NCBI GenBank assembly: GCA_949358305.1
Contig: OX442317.1
Span: forward strand, 10,608,186 to 10,668,185
DNA: 60,000 nucleotides
Direction of reading: 5' to 3'
From: Strigamia acuminata
Taxonomy: Eukaryota > Arthropoda > Chilopoda > Geophilomorpha > Linotaeniidae
In this document: one piece after another, positions 33,201 to 45,117 of the stretch
Layout of the letters: the number at the start of each line of letters is the position of its first letter
Position numbering within the stretch: the first letter of the stretch is position 1
Translations under genes and position numbers: made by a program
Notes under the pieces: generated by a model
Database searches by the model: none
Seen by the model: the letters and a program-made list of their open reading frames with translations, nothing else
What the model was told of the DNA's origin: nothing

Positions 33201-33797
33201 CTACTGTGCCAGAACTATGTGTAGAGATAAAGTAAAATGGCAGTCGTGGGCGGTCCCTGTGTTTGCACCCCCTCCCCCTCCTGTGTAAGATTTAGTCCCG
33301 TTTTGCCTATGGTTAATTCGGAATTGAATTTGGAATCCACACTCTACTAAACGTAAAAAATCGAAATATTGAATAACTACAATCTCGATTTTTTTTCAAT
33401 TTTCAAGTTTTGACTCTTTTCGAACTATTTATAACTATTTAGACACTGTGATGGTGACGACCTTTATTCCTACCAATTGGTAGTACCAGGGATAGATTGT
33501 GTCAAGTGAACAGTTAGAGATAAACACAAAACAAGATGGTTCTCAATACTAATAATTATTCTGGCCAATACAAATACTGTAGAAGACGGAAGCTTCCGTA
33601 CAGTACGCCACTTGAAATAGTGCGCGAATGACACCAAACCCGGTTTTCACTCGCTGGGTCGTCCGTGAGCGTCGTTTGCAACGTCCCCGGGCCAGTTTTC
33701 GACGTAGAATCTGATTCCGCAGCCAAAATTAACGCCAGAACTCACACAAACGCTGGATGGCAGAATTATAAACCTACACAAATTAAATTATATTAAA
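30252..33797. other. Intergenic, no gene recognised
   Basis: AT-rich. It contains a (TTTA)n tract at 32,609-32,645 and CAGACGGAGACGGGCG repeats near 32,050-32,090. Short frames lack domain signals. Confidence 0.4.
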
Positions 33798-34085
33798 TTT
33801 TATTATTTTATCAATTATTATTGATTAATTTTATTATTTTATCAATTATTATTGATTAATTTTATTATTTTATCAATTATTATTGATTAATTTTATTATT
33901 TTATCAATTATTATTGATTAATTTTATTATTTTATCAATTATTATTGATTAATTTTATTATTTTATCAATTATTATTGATTAATTTTATTATTTTATCAA
34001 TTATTATTGATTAATTTTATTATTTTATCAATTATTATTGATTAATTTTATTATTTTATCAATTATTATTGATTAATTTTATTAT
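33798..34085. repeat. 31-bp minisatellite, nine identical copies plus a partial
   Basis: Unit starts TTTTATTATTTTATC and ends ATTATTGATTAA. Copies start every 31 bases from 33,798 to 34,046, with a partial tenth from 34,077. All nine full copies read identically, implying recent expansion or gene-conversion-like homogenisation. Each unit holds imperfect inverted halves (TCAAT and ATTGA). There are no spacers, so this is not a CRISPR array. Confidence 0.93.
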
Positions 34086-34170
34086 CTTACCAGCAATGTG
34101 TGTGGAGGCATCCATTATAGGAAGTGGAATGATGTCATTAAAATTCCTGGATGTGACCATGTGGCCAGAA

Positions 34171-34230
34171 AACAACTCCAGAAAAAATAGTTCTGGATTA
34201 GTGCTCCAGAACTATTTTTTTGGAGTTGTT
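34171..34230. repeat. 60-bp near-perfect hairpin
   Basis: Arms 34,171-34,197 (AACAACTCCAGAAAAAATAG...) and 34,205-34,230 pair along nearly their whole length with one missing base, around a 7-base loop (TTAGTGC). It may be a tiny fold-back element or part of the repeat that carries the adjacent minisatellite. Confidence 0.75.
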
Positions 34231-35320
34231 GCTCAGCAACCAGTTGTTTACCATATTCCTGCACACAGCCTTTTCACTCAAAATGTCTACTAGAGCCCAA
34301 AAAGAGTACAGATTTGGGATAATTACCATGGTTAATCAGCTGACCATGGAGATTGAAAAATTTAGGCAATTATTAAGCTCACTTTAGACATCATTTGCCT
34401 AAAATTTGGCCAAAATCTAAAATGACTTATTCATGTGGTTCCCTTGTTAGTTTTTTTTAAATGTAAACCATATTTTGGGACAGAGGGAGTATTCTGGCGA
34501 TATTGTTCGTTGTGTCACTATCAGGTGATATACAAGTGTATTTGTGTACCTGTACTAAAAATAGAATAAATCTTTACTTCTTGTAACACCTACTTGTACA
34601 TCAACTGCAATCAACCACCATTTACAAATAATCTCAACAGTGTATTTAAATCGTAGCTCAGGATATTAATTATTGCTGGAATTCTATAATTAAATTGAAA
34701 AATTGATTATATTTTGGATATAACATGCAACAAAATTCAAATTGTGGTGGTATGCAAACTCTTAAAACAATTTTGAGTTCCGAATGCCCAATTTTGACAC
34801 TAACTTGACATATTCAATAGCTGATTAAAGGAAAAGGGTTTGTGTACAAGAATGAATGTTGAGGATCGATCACATGATATAATTGAATTTAGGAAAGGAA
34901 AGGGTTGGAGTTGAAATGGATTAATGTGGGCTCATCAAGAAGAGTGTGATCACTATGGCAACCAATTGGGTAGAGGTTTGTTCGAGTGCGTGCACACTGT
35001 TGATTATGAGAAAGAGGAAGAAGTAGAAGAAGGAGGAAGGAGGCTTATGTTGCAAGTTAACTGTAGGGGCTCAAAAGGGATTAGTTGCTTACACAAAAGC
35101 AAATGTCGGAAGTTGACGCCATGTTTTTCTTGTAACTAATCATATAAGATAAAAAGAACTTTGCATCGAAAGGGAGAGACATTTAATTACAAATTATCTT
35201 TTGTTAGATCCAAACAAAGCCACTTTAGCGCTGATTCTTAAACTCATTTGCAAGAAGCATTTACTACTACTTTTAATTTTTTTAACTCTAATTTTTTATC
35301 TTAAATATACTTATGTTGCC
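34231..35320. other. Intergenic, no gene recognised
   Basis: AT-rich, with an X-box-like site with one mismatch at 34,949-34,962 (ATCACTATGGCAAC). Nothing else is recognised. Confidence 0.35.
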
Positions 35321-36250
35321 TTCTAGTGTCTATGACGGATAGAACTTAACTTTGTTGAGTAAAACTCACACTTGCCTGCAGAAATTTGACATGGCTATAT
35401 GACGGTCTTATCCATGGCAGCCTGGGGACTGGTTACCATTGGGTGGGATGCATACTCAGCTAAAATAAGACAAGGACTCCAGATTTTTAAGTTGTTGGCC
35501 TTTAATCGTTTTCGAGGGGTTGGAGTCTCCCGTCTACCCGCGTGTTGCCAGTGCCGCAAAGGCACGCCACACCGGCAACCAATTCGTAACACGGATCCCT
35601 ATGAATGACGTGGCTGGTTAAACATACTATTCTGTCGTATTTATCCTTATGGCCCATGCAACCGCTCCATAAGCAGTTCCATGGGCCATAAGGATCCAAC
35701 ATCTCACCACTGAGCATCACTGTGGTGAATAGAGAGGAGAGCAGAGTCAGCACAGAGCACGACTGCCCTTGCTGGTTTCAGGACTTCACTTCTAAGTCTG
35801 TCTCGGTTGAGACTTAGCGCTCTTCTCTCCCTACACCTCTTCTTCCTCTTACTGGGTCAGCCTAATCCGCAAGGAGGGGTGACCTTGGGGCCATTGGGGT
35901 GTGTGGTAGTGACACAGGTCATCCTTGGATGGCCAATCGGTCACATCTCCCCTCCCACGGAGAGAGCAGCGATATAGGGACCACATACTACACCCAATGG
36001 GGCTACACAGATCTGGATGAATACAACAGCGACTGCTGACTCGTCCGAAGACGACAGCACCCACCTCGTACAGGATTTAGCAACACGGGGTGACGAGGGT
36101 ATTTCTTGGCACTTTTCATTACTAATACCGGCGTCTCGGCGTTCAGCTAACAAACTTTGCTCGTCTGCGAAAAACTGCTTATTTCCTACCGTTGCTGCTC
36201 GGGTCGATTTAGTGGTTTTCCTGCTGCACTTAGATGCAAATTCGTAGAAC
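35321..36250 (-). other. GC-richer island, possible decayed LTR-element end
   Basis: Base composition rises compared with the flanks. On the minus strand an open frame (36,153-35,941) stops inside GGGAGGGGAGATGTGA, where a purine tract is followed by TGTGACCGATTGG at 35,945. A polypurine-tract/LTR junction would look like this, and it resembles the BEL junction at 17,982. A TG start on the left could not be fixed and no pol motif is seen, so the call is tentative. Confidence 0.3.
35643..35695. repeat. Perfect 16-bp-stem hairpin
   Basis: Stem 35,643-35,658 (ATCCTTATGGCCCATG) pairs perfectly with 35,680-35,695 around a 21-base loop, within the GC-richer island. Confidence 0.75.
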
Positions 36251-38399
36251 TAGATGCTGCATCTCTTGGTTAGGGTTCGATACGTGTATATGCCGTCTTC
36301 CGCACCTAAAAAATACTCAAAATTTTTATTAATAACGTGCTAAAAGTCTTTCACATTCACCAAACCATCCTCTGCTACCCCTTATTGGGTTTGTGGATTC
36401 AAATGAGTGTGTGAAAGTTCAAATGAAAGTCCATTTTGTGCACATAAAAAGAACAAAGGTGTCCACCATCTTTTATTTTCAGATAGTAACATGTAATAAC
36501 CAAATACAGTGGTTTGAGGTTATTATATTTATCCTCTAGTACAGATGAAATATGAAAGTGAACAGATCCATATGTAATCAATAATATTTAAGGGATTTGT
36601 TCATACGGTAAATAAAAAATAAAAAGGCCAGACTCGGCTAACAATAACACTCGTGCAAATGAAAGCAATAAACAATGCTACAAATATCACAAAATACAAA
36701 CCTGAAGAAACACAGTAGTGAACTGATAAAGACAGCTCAGAGGGACCGTTGGGACAAACCACAAAATGTAAAATAGTGAACCCACAAGCCCATATCACTA
36801 CTGAAAGCAACAGACCATTCGTGGACACAAGTGGAACTGAGCAAACCACAAATAATAATTTCATATAGCAAATATAAAATCTGTTTTAATTTTTGCATAA
36901 ATAAACGGTACCAAATCTAAGTCAAATAATATTAATTTTAATTTTAAAACTGAAATAAAATAAATGTAAAAAGGCAAATCATTTTATCGCCCTCTGCACT
37001 TAATCATAAATTTGTGCGAGCTTTTAATCATACCAACGTGATATTACAGTAGCTGCATTCAAAAACTCTAAAACGCCTCTAAAACTCGTTTCGTGTCTGT
37101 ACATGTGACGTCATTCCCATGTAGCACGGACATAGCACCGTCCGAACAGCTGTATGGTCCGGACAGGTTTGCTCGGACCCAGACCCAATCAGAATATGAT
37201 TATATTGTGTACGATTTTGTCGACCACACCAGTTAAAATCCTGCAGAAATGTTTAAATGAGTTGAGTTGGCATGTACAGCAAAGCTTCGAATTGACCTCA
37301 AATTCTGATAGTTGCCAGGGCCTGTTTAAATGCCATGGTCCCTGAAAATCTCTCATGTTTACAGAAAAGGCAGCGATTTTTACAGAAAAAACGGAGATTT
37401 TTTGGAATATCCGTTTGGTCCAAAAAACCACTGGGGTTTAAATAGGTGCCAGAGGTGGAGGGTGTCGAGTTTGAAAAATATATAAACGCCCGGGCACCTG
37501 GCGGAACCCGTGTCCTTTAATGGATGCCAAAATGTTCATTTTGATGTTTTAGATACTAAAAAAGGATCTAAAAATTCTGAAAACAGGCTAAACCTGGTTA
37601 AAACAAAAATTCCTATTATTATTTAGAAAAAGTACTTTGTTGAAATTTTTTTGGCACGATCACGGCTATCACGAAACAATCTGCGGTAGTAGCGCACTCT
37701 GGCGGCGATTTGAAGCACCAATATAAAAGCCTTCTTTCCAAAACTTGGTTTTTTATATTTACTTGTTTTTACATTAAAATTATTTTATTATTACAGTTTG
37801 CTTCAAGTATCTTGGTGCCATGTTCATATTGCCTAACCTATTCTGTATAGATATTTTTATTTATTTTAGTCGTTATATAGCTGCCTGTAGGCTTAACAAT
37901 GATAAAATAAATTAAATACACAACTGTAAATAAAGTAACAAAAGTAATTACCAGCATGTGACCAAAATATTGCTGCTTTATGTCTATAACAAAATCAATA
38001 GAAAATAAGCAAAATTTGCTTGCTCGGTTTTATTTTTCTATTTTTTCAGCATGATGTTATATTCGAATATAATAATGTGCTGTTGTATTCGAATTCACCA
38101 TCGTCATCAAAATACTGTACACGTTTTATCACACGTGCTAAATTATTGGAATAATCAATGTATAAGTTGTTTGAAATGCAAAATAAAAAACTTCTTAGCT
38201 TGTGACGATTGTAAAACCGAATGGTTCCCGATCTCCCACCAGTTGGCGCTATTTAAATAAAAAGCGCGTAGTTCAAATACATTTAAAGGAATTAACAATA
38301 ATTTTATGAGTGTATAAATAAATATAGTTTATTTATTTGGATTAAATAGTGTATTGTTGGTAAAGTATCGATTCTATTGAACCAATACACGTTAATAAT
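36251..38399. other. Intergenic, no gene recognised
   Basis: AT-rich, no domain or RNA signal. A small ATATAAACGCCCGGG motif at about 37,480 recalls the palindromic module of the 2.4-7.6 kb region. Confidence 0.35.
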
Positions 38400-39080
38400 C
38401 AAGACAAAACCATGACCATTATTTTCAGGAGACCCTCAAGGGCAGTGACCCCACACCCCAGCGAACATATCACTGTCCTGGGGCTCACTCTTGACCCCCA
38501 CCTGACTTTTGCCCCACATATCCGAAATATTTTTAAATTTCTCACCCGGTACATCTCAGAAAGGTACTGTCAAGACCAAAAATGATCACCTACATAAAAA
38601 CTAACGTAAGATCCATCCTACCATCGTGTACGCCTCCCAATACTGGAATTTGACCGCACCCCGCTTCAATATTCCGCTTGCAACTGCGTACAATGCTGTC
38701 ATTTGCGTTGCATTCCACTGCCCTGGGTGTAACCACATCACCCCTGTGTGCAAGGCGTTCGGCCCACTGACATTAGACAATCTCCTCAGCCTCCATGACA
38801 TTACAGCAATCGCTGATGCAGTTTGTAATGGTGACCATCCGTCCCACAACATCGCCACATCTTACTAGTCGGACTTCAACATTCGCGCGCCTCGTTGCCA
38901 TCGCTTCGAGGTCACCACCGGGATGTCTACCTACTTGAGGAATACCTTCCCTCATCGGTGCACCACCCTCTGAAATGACCTCCCATGTGAATTAAGATCC
39001 ACTATTTTTGACTGCACAGCTTCCCGATGTTGCTTCCACTGCCGTCACCTGCATAAGCGTGTCGGCAGCTACATTCTTAG
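38400..39080 (+). pseudogene. Non-LTR retrotransposon (LINE) 3' fragment
   Basis: In the first frame, MTIIFRRPSRAV and then TVLGLTLDPHLTFAPHI correspond to the segment after the reverse transcriptase catalytic site of Jockey/CR1-like LINEs. After a frameshift, SIVYASQYWNLTAP and LSLHDITAIAD follow. After a stop, LRNTFPHRCTTL-stop-NDLPCEL matches the C-terminal end where LINEs carry a Phe/Leu-W-N-x-L-P motif, the W being replaced by a stop here. Endonuclease and catalytic RT are absent, consistent with 5' truncation. The fragment is non-functional. The exact clade is not resolved. Confidence 0.7.
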
Positions 39081-40578
39081 CCAGCAAAACATTGTTTAAT
39101 TCTACTTCCCTGTAATTACTCCATTAGAGTGTGCTAAAAAACGATCTGTCAATTGCCAAATTTTTATTCTGGATTCCAATTTCGCAGGGATACAGCATAA
39201 AAGTGTTTTTCAAAAACGTAGTTTTTTTGTTTTACTTGTTATTCAGTTGTATTCACTGAGCACACACGATTAGCTTACCTCACATAGGTTCTTACTAGTT
39301 TTAGTAAGATCTTAGACTTATTTCTTTTGGGTCGTTTATGTTGTTGGTATGTGGATAAATTTATCCACTTTACCATGTGTACCTTGCCATAGCATGGACT
39401 CCCTTTTATGCTTCTTAATGTATTTTTTCTCTTACAATACGCGTGATGCCAAATCAAATTGTATGGCATCGTGCAAGCTTTAATATCATGTTATACTTTG
39501 TAAGCCCAATGATGCCAATAATTGTAAGACATTATGCAGGTCCCATCCTTTGTTACTTCATTCTGTCACTAGAGTGCTCACCTCACTCTTAAACATGTTT
39601 TCACAATACCAAGATAGCAGCCTCCTATACCATAGGTCACCTTCTGTAAGTTTTTTCCTTTATTAAATGATATCTTTTGTATTATTTTGTAGCTTAATCA
39701 CTGGATGCATCTCTAAAAGCATCCAGCAACATTTCTACGCCATTCTACGCATTTGGAACCGCGCTCGCATTCGTGCATCATCGCGTTTTAAGGCAATACA
39801 AAGCCCTCACGATAATACATCACTTCCACTGGGTTATAATTTTATTTTCTGCAACAGTTTAATCATTTATTCCATGCCAAAAGGTAGAGTTGTCACAAAG
39901 CAAAGACTTACAAACGGTGCAGATTGATGATGAAAAAGAGATCGACGTTAACACACTGGTGGTCAACTAAATAGATCTGATAATCGACTACATACGCTAC
40001 AGAACATGGATGATGAAATGTTTCTTACTGATGGTTTTATGTTGTAAACAGATTGAATTAATATGCGACCGTCATTGTTGATGTTGGGAGACAAGAGTGA
40101 TTTTATTACAAATAGGGGCGCTGTAGTGACAGCATCACAATATAAAATAATGGTCACGAATGATCAATGGAGTGTGAGACACTCCAGTATCCCCTCAATT
40201 GGGAAGATACCAATTAAAAGGAAAAGGCAATACATGAATTGCTAAGAATAAAATTACTAACAAGGAGAGCACATGAATAAGACACTCACAGGATTGTTAT
40301 ATCATGCTGAATGAGACCCTAAAATAATTTCATTCCATAAACAGCCAACAATGTAAACAATGAGCTGAAAGTTTGCACTATCTTGTCTGTGTCTTCATCC
40401 TTCAGCAATCAGGCCTAGTGTATGAATACTGTAAACAACAGTTGCCAGGTAAAAAATAGTTCCAACATCCAAGTTGAATTTTATCATTTGAAATTTAATG
40501 ATGTCATTTCATCATTTGAGATTCAATGATGAACTTTGTTCACCAACATGACTGCCTGCACGAAGACCATAATAGTTT
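39081..40578. other. Intergenic, no gene recognised
   Basis: AT-rich. A 28-bp motif, ATCATTTGAAATTTAATGATG, is nearly repeated at 40,485-40,535. No coding or RNA signal. Confidence 0.35.
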
Positions 40579-40650
40579 GTAGTGGTGGTCCAGTGGTTAA
40601 GGCAATGGACTAGGTATCTTTCCACACAGGTTCAAATCCTGTTGTCTATG
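40579..40650 (+). ncRNA. tRNA-derived sequence (SINE head or tRNA pseudogene)
   Basis: Contains an A-box-like TGGTCCAGTGG and an exact B box, GGTTCAAATCC. The T arm is perfect (ACAGG/CCTGT). The D stem (GTC/GGC) pairs, but the anticodon stem has a mismatch and a wobble, and the acceptor stem (40,579-40,585 with 40,643-40,649) has two mismatches. The loop CTAGGTA would give anticodon AGG, yet the body resembles serine tRNA without its long variable arm. Decay argues for a SINE head with an internal Pol III promoter rather than a working tRNA. Confidence 0.6.
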
Positions 40651-40673
40651 AAAATTTTTACTTTTAATTTTTA

Positions 40674-40799
40674 TTTATTTTTAGCAGTAATTTTAATGTT
40701 TGTAATTTTATATTTGTTTTCAGAAAATTTTAATTTAATTAATTTTTATGTTTTAACAAATATAAAATTACAAACATTAAAATTACTGCTAAAAATAAA
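40674..40799. repeat. Perfect 45-bp inverted repeat
   Basis: 40,674-40,718 (TTTATTTTTAGCAGTAATTT...) is the exact reverse complement of 40,755-40,799, with a 36-base loop. It lies between the tRNA-like block and the gypsy fragment that begins at base 40,800. Confidence 0.9.
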
Positions 40800-41276
40800 C
40801 TCTGTCTATAACCAACTAGAGTTAGACGATGCGAGCAAGGTCGTGTGCACAATAAACACACACCTTGGCTTCGTTACTGTCAACCGGCTCTTCTACGGAA
40901 TTTCAAAGAATAATGGATACATTGAGGGCTGTACACAGCCATACATCGATGACTTTGCAGTCTTCGGTCCCACAAATCAAATTCATTTACAGAATCGTGA
41001 GAACTTATTAACTGCATTAGAAAACGCCGGCTTAACTGAACCACTCAAAGTGCAAGTTCCTGTGTCCAAGCGTTCAGTTCTAGGCCTCAACATCTCCAGG
41101 ACCGGCATCACTCCTATTGATTCAAAATTGCCGCTCCTGCGCGAAGCATCACAGCCGACCGATGTTTCATCTTTAAAATCATTTTTAGGGCTGATTAACT
41201 CCTATGTTCATTTTGTCGCCAACCTTCCAACAATGCTGGAACCGCTGTATCGTTTGACGAGAGATGATGTGCCAAG
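40800..41276 (+). pseudogene. Ty3/gypsy reverse transcriptase fragment with internal deletion
   Basis: Encodes VYNQLELDDASK, INTHLGFVTVNRLFYGIS, the catalytic PYIDDFAVFG (YIDD at 40,942-40,953), VLGLNISRTGITP, SLKSFLGLINSY and LEPLYRLTRDDVP, the palm-to-thumb segment of a gypsy RT. About 20 codons normally found between the YGIS and YIDD motifs are missing, and the N-terminal RT is absent. It is joined abruptly to the inverted repeat on its left, so the continuous frame starting at 40,582 is accidental. Confidence 0.85.
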
Positions 41277-41575
41277 TGTTGGCTTATAACTGGTATTTAA
41301 GTTTATACTAATATGTCATATAATATTTATGTTAAATTCTAATTTGTATTTGTCTTGTAACAGCTGCATTAATGTTATAGTTTGTATAGCAAATTGTTTT
41401 TGAATACTGCCCATAGAGGGTGCTGTATGTCATAGCTTTCTTAGTCACATGACCCTTGAATAAATGCCACTCCATGCTTTACTGTATGTTCAACCAGTAT
41501 ACAGCTTGTTTGTTCCAAACATTTTAAATCTACTCCAATGTATTTCAATGTACTTCAATGTATTTCAACACAATT
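41277..41575. mobile_element. About 300-bp insertion splitting the gypsy fragment, LTR-like
   Basis: Gypsy coding stops after DDVP and resumes at about 41,580 with CCATGGACGTGG. The insert begins TGTTGGCTTATAAC and contains AATAAA (41,458-41,463). CAACA (41,566-41,570) or CCAAACA (about 41,515-41,521) could close it, so it could be a solo LTR with TGTTGG...CAACA ends. CCA occurs on both sides of the insert, but a full target duplication was not established. Confidence 0.45.
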
Positions 41576-41900
41576 TAAGACCATGGACGTGGGGAACACA
41601 GCAGAAGTCAGCTTTTTCGACCATAAGACATCAGTGACCGCCGAGTCGGCATTGATGCACTACGATGCTGCCAAAACTCTGTACGTGACCGCTAATGCAT
41701 CGCCAGTAGGTGTGGGTGCATTTATTTCTCATCTGTAAAACGGAATTCGCCATCCAATTGCATTCGCAAGCTCGCTCTTACCACCAGCTCAAAAGAACTA
41801 CGCACAGATTGAGTGAGAGGGATTCGCCATAATCTATGACATAAGAAAATTCCACCACCACCTATTTGAACAATTACATATGTAGCCGACCATATTAGAA
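41576..41900 (+). pseudogene. Ty3/gypsy RNase H fragment with stop codons
   Basis: Continues the split element: SALMHYDAAKTLYVTANASP and VGVGAFISHL, a stop (41,736), then HPIAFASSLLPPAQKNYAQIE, another stop, and IYDIRKFHHHLFEQLHM. This is the gypsy RNase H, whose first catalytic aspartate (usual motif DASP) reads NASP here, so it is inactive as well as interrupted. Confidence 0.8.
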
Positions 41901-44147
41901 GAAGTAGATGTCTTGCAGTAGATGATTCCGGAATCTTCTGCAAATGCTTTACATTTACATTTACATTTACATCTTTCACTTTACACTTACCAACTGGCCT
42001 ACTGCTGCCAGAACAGCAGCAAAATTCACGTTGCTGTAAAACAACAATTGATTTAAACAAGAACAGCATAGTACTCTACTCAGTGTGGCAATCACCCTTA
42101 AGTATCCTACTGGTGCTCAAACACCCAAATTCACTGTGACGAGATTGGTCATCAACCAGAAGTGGTCGGTTACATGGTATTGACCGCTGCTCTGCTTGTG
42201 CTTATTGATTAAATATCGCAATTTGTATTCTTTATTTTATCAGTCACGTGTTTGTGCCATTGATTGGTTTCAATGTTCGCAATAAACAAATGTCACGCAA
42301 GTGAAAGCAATTTGAAAATCTTTTCTTTTTCACTGTTTTTATTTCTCCTTACAATTCTTTTGACTGTTTTGGTGCAGTGTTGTTGGCACATTTTGTGCTA
42401 TTTTTTCCTCCATTTTGCCTTAAATTTTATTTTTTTTTGACGCTTATTCCAGATTTCAAGTTATGTCCCGATTTCATAAGTGACACACCCTTTATACACT
42501 TGTCCCCACACCCAATATCTTATTTCTTATTTTTACGACTAGATTTACCCCTTCATTTCCTTAACTCATTCGACGCGACGCCCGACTGAATGCACCTAAA
42601 TCCTTTTTATGGCTTCCAAAAAAGGCAGGCTTTCCATATGACGTAATCGATGACGTGTGTTACACGTGTGAAATTGGGGATCTTGAGTTCTTCACTCACC
42701 TCGTACAGTTAATTGAAAACACGAGCGATAATAAGGACTTGTTAAGAAAAAAGGAGGACGTGAAATGATCGTCACTAGGATTAGGGGGACACCATCAAAT
42801 CTTGCTGCCGACTCTCATGCATCGACGCGGCAGCGTAGCTGCGCTCCGCTCCGCTCAGGTGTCGTTGCATAAATCAGCCATGTGAACCAAGAAAAAGAAG
42901 GTAGAATACAGCGGGTTTCTTTTCCCATAAACACTTTCCACTCTCTGTTTCCCCTTTTTAGACAACAAATTAACCTTGTTGCTACTTGTCTGCTTGTTTT
43001 TTTATACGGAATAATTTCGCGAGGATTAAATTGAGTTGGAACATCACTAATGCGCTGTCTCAAATTTAATTACACAAATTACAAATGGCGTTTAATCTTT
43101 TAAAAAAAATTTATACCCTCAAAAAAATTGTTGATGAATTGTTTCAGATACTAATTATAGGCGTGGTTCTTTTTTCCTTTTTTTTTTTAGTTATTTAGTT
43201 ATTATAAATTTTTTCGAAACTTTTAATACTGAGTTGTTGGTAAATATAATTTTTTTTTTCTTTTTTTTTTGGCTTCTTGTTTTTAGAAAATCTAATGCAA
43301 TTTTGTATAAATCTGTAGAAATTTTTTTGCAATTTGATGTCTTTTTTAATTAATTTATCTAATGTAAATTGCAAATGTCATGGGAAAAAAAACCCTTGTC
43401 AGTTAAAATTGTCTTCTGAACTAAGATTTTTCATCAACAAAAAAAGGAAATAACATTCGGTGCACGTGAAATATCCAAAACTAAAAAAGGAAGGTAATAT
43501 TTCGTGTTCTTCTTCGAAATTCACTCAGTCATGAATTTATTGTTGGGCACTTTTTCAATTGCATTAACGTTTTTCTACATTTTCTCCACGGGTCGATTTT
43601 AAAGGTCAATTGACACGTGACATTACCCACTCGTTATTCCACACTCGACTCGCGTCCATCTGTCCACTTTTCTCCACCCCCTCGTGACCGTTTTGCGGGA
43701 AATGAGAAAAATAGAAAAGACGGGCAATGTCGACCTACGTGGCTACGTCGCCATGACGACGACGTCGGGGTTCCATTCCCTCGACATGTCCACGAGGAGT
43801 ATCTTTGATATAGAAGGCGAGCAAGTGCAACGCGACGCCACGCCACACAACGCACCGACCGAGCGAGCGAGATGTGCGCAGGTTTCGTTATACGGGAGGC
43901 ACTGCGGCGCCATCTCGCGGAGACTACTAATTAGACGAAATGGGACCCGAGGGGTACGCGGATGGTGTGGTGGTGTCGGGAAGGAAGATGATCATTTTGA
44001 ATTATGGCCTCAAATGGATGAAATATGAAGTGAGAGAGAGAGAGAGAGGCAAAGGCAGAGGCGCACGAAAATGCTGCTCAACTCCCTCGAATTCGATAGT
44101 CGACAAACATTTTTTCATTATTTTTCTAAGAAATCTAAAGTACAGTA

Positions 44148-44161
44148 GTTTCCATGGCAAC
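44148..44161. promoter_or_regulatory. Candidate RFX X-box GTTTCCATGGCAAC
   Basis: Exact match to GTHNYYATRRNAAC on the plus strand; its reverse complement GTTGCCATGGAAAC also fits. No adjacent gene is recognised. Confidence 0.45.
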
Positions 44162-44523
44162 AAGAAAATTCTCAATTTTAGCAACGCCACTCCATCGTTT
44201 TAATTTTTTCCCCCTTCTTTCATCCTCGCCGACACCACCGCCTGGTGGTGCGGATATTAATCACGTGACTCACTTCCCCAACCTACCATCACCCATCTAC
44301 ATTTCTGTTTTTTTTTTCTTTCTCTCTTCCGTCCGTACAAGTACAATCATCCATCAGTAAGTTTTCACTTCTTTGTTTTTTCCATCATTTCATTTGTGCT
44401 AATGCTACACACAAACAAAAGAAATGACGCATGAATGATGCGTGCACGACTCGCAGTTTTGTAGCGACCAATTAAATATTCGCTTCAGTTGCATCTCGCC
44501 GTCGTTTGCCGTCAGTCCGTCAT

Positions 44524-44524
<1 letters not shown>

Positions 44525-44591
<67 letters not shown>
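44525..44591. repeat. (CA)n microsatellite, about 33 units
   Basis: Uninterrupted CA dinucleotide run. It generates spurious long frames of His/Thr and Val/Cys on the two strands. Confidence 0.95.
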
Positions 44592-44594
<3 letters not shown>

Positions 44595-45117
44595 TAGCCT
44601 GTAAACATTTCTATTCTTTTCCAACATTTGTTACGTTCTATCTGATCGTAGATCTGCTGCCTCGCCTGGATTGCTGACTGTAAAAGACTGAAAACTTTGT
44701 GTTTATGATCGCAGCTGAGTTCACACCATTCACGCATGCATAAATCTGATTATAGAAGCGTAAATGGTCAGAGGTCTCATAATTGTTGCATGCAGATTGT
44801 TCTGCGACATCAGAATAATATAAAGAATTAACCCTCGTTGCACCTAGCAAAGCGGACGTTGCTGCACACCTTCAAGACGTGGCATTGATAATGAAATTAG
44901 ATATTTTTGCTAAAAAAAATGTGGTTGCATTTCCAACTTTTCTGCATTTTAGCAAATTCACTTGGGCCTGATGCCCGCTACACGTGGCATAATGCCATCT
45001 GCAAACACTAGATAGCATACAAGTGCCATCAGCAGCAGCATCTGGCGAGGATTACTGGAAAAATTATAACGATATGCAGTAGTTGATGAGACATTTGTAT
45101 TGATTTTTTCTTATTTC

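Noticed and set aside
33798-34085. Regular short repeats considered as a CRISPR array
   Set aside because: Units are directly adjacent with no unique spacers, and the genome is animal.
40579-40650. Functional tRNA gene
   Set aside because: Mismatches in acceptor and anticodon stems, and an anticodon that does not fit the tRNA body; better explained as a SINE head or pseudogene.
40582-41289. Single 235-residue protein
   Set aside because: It is a chance read-through of the tRNA-like block and the inverted repeat into a gypsy RT fragment with an internal deletion.
44405-44677. Frames with Val-Cys or His-Thr repeats
   Set aside because: Pure translation of the (CA)n microsatellite.
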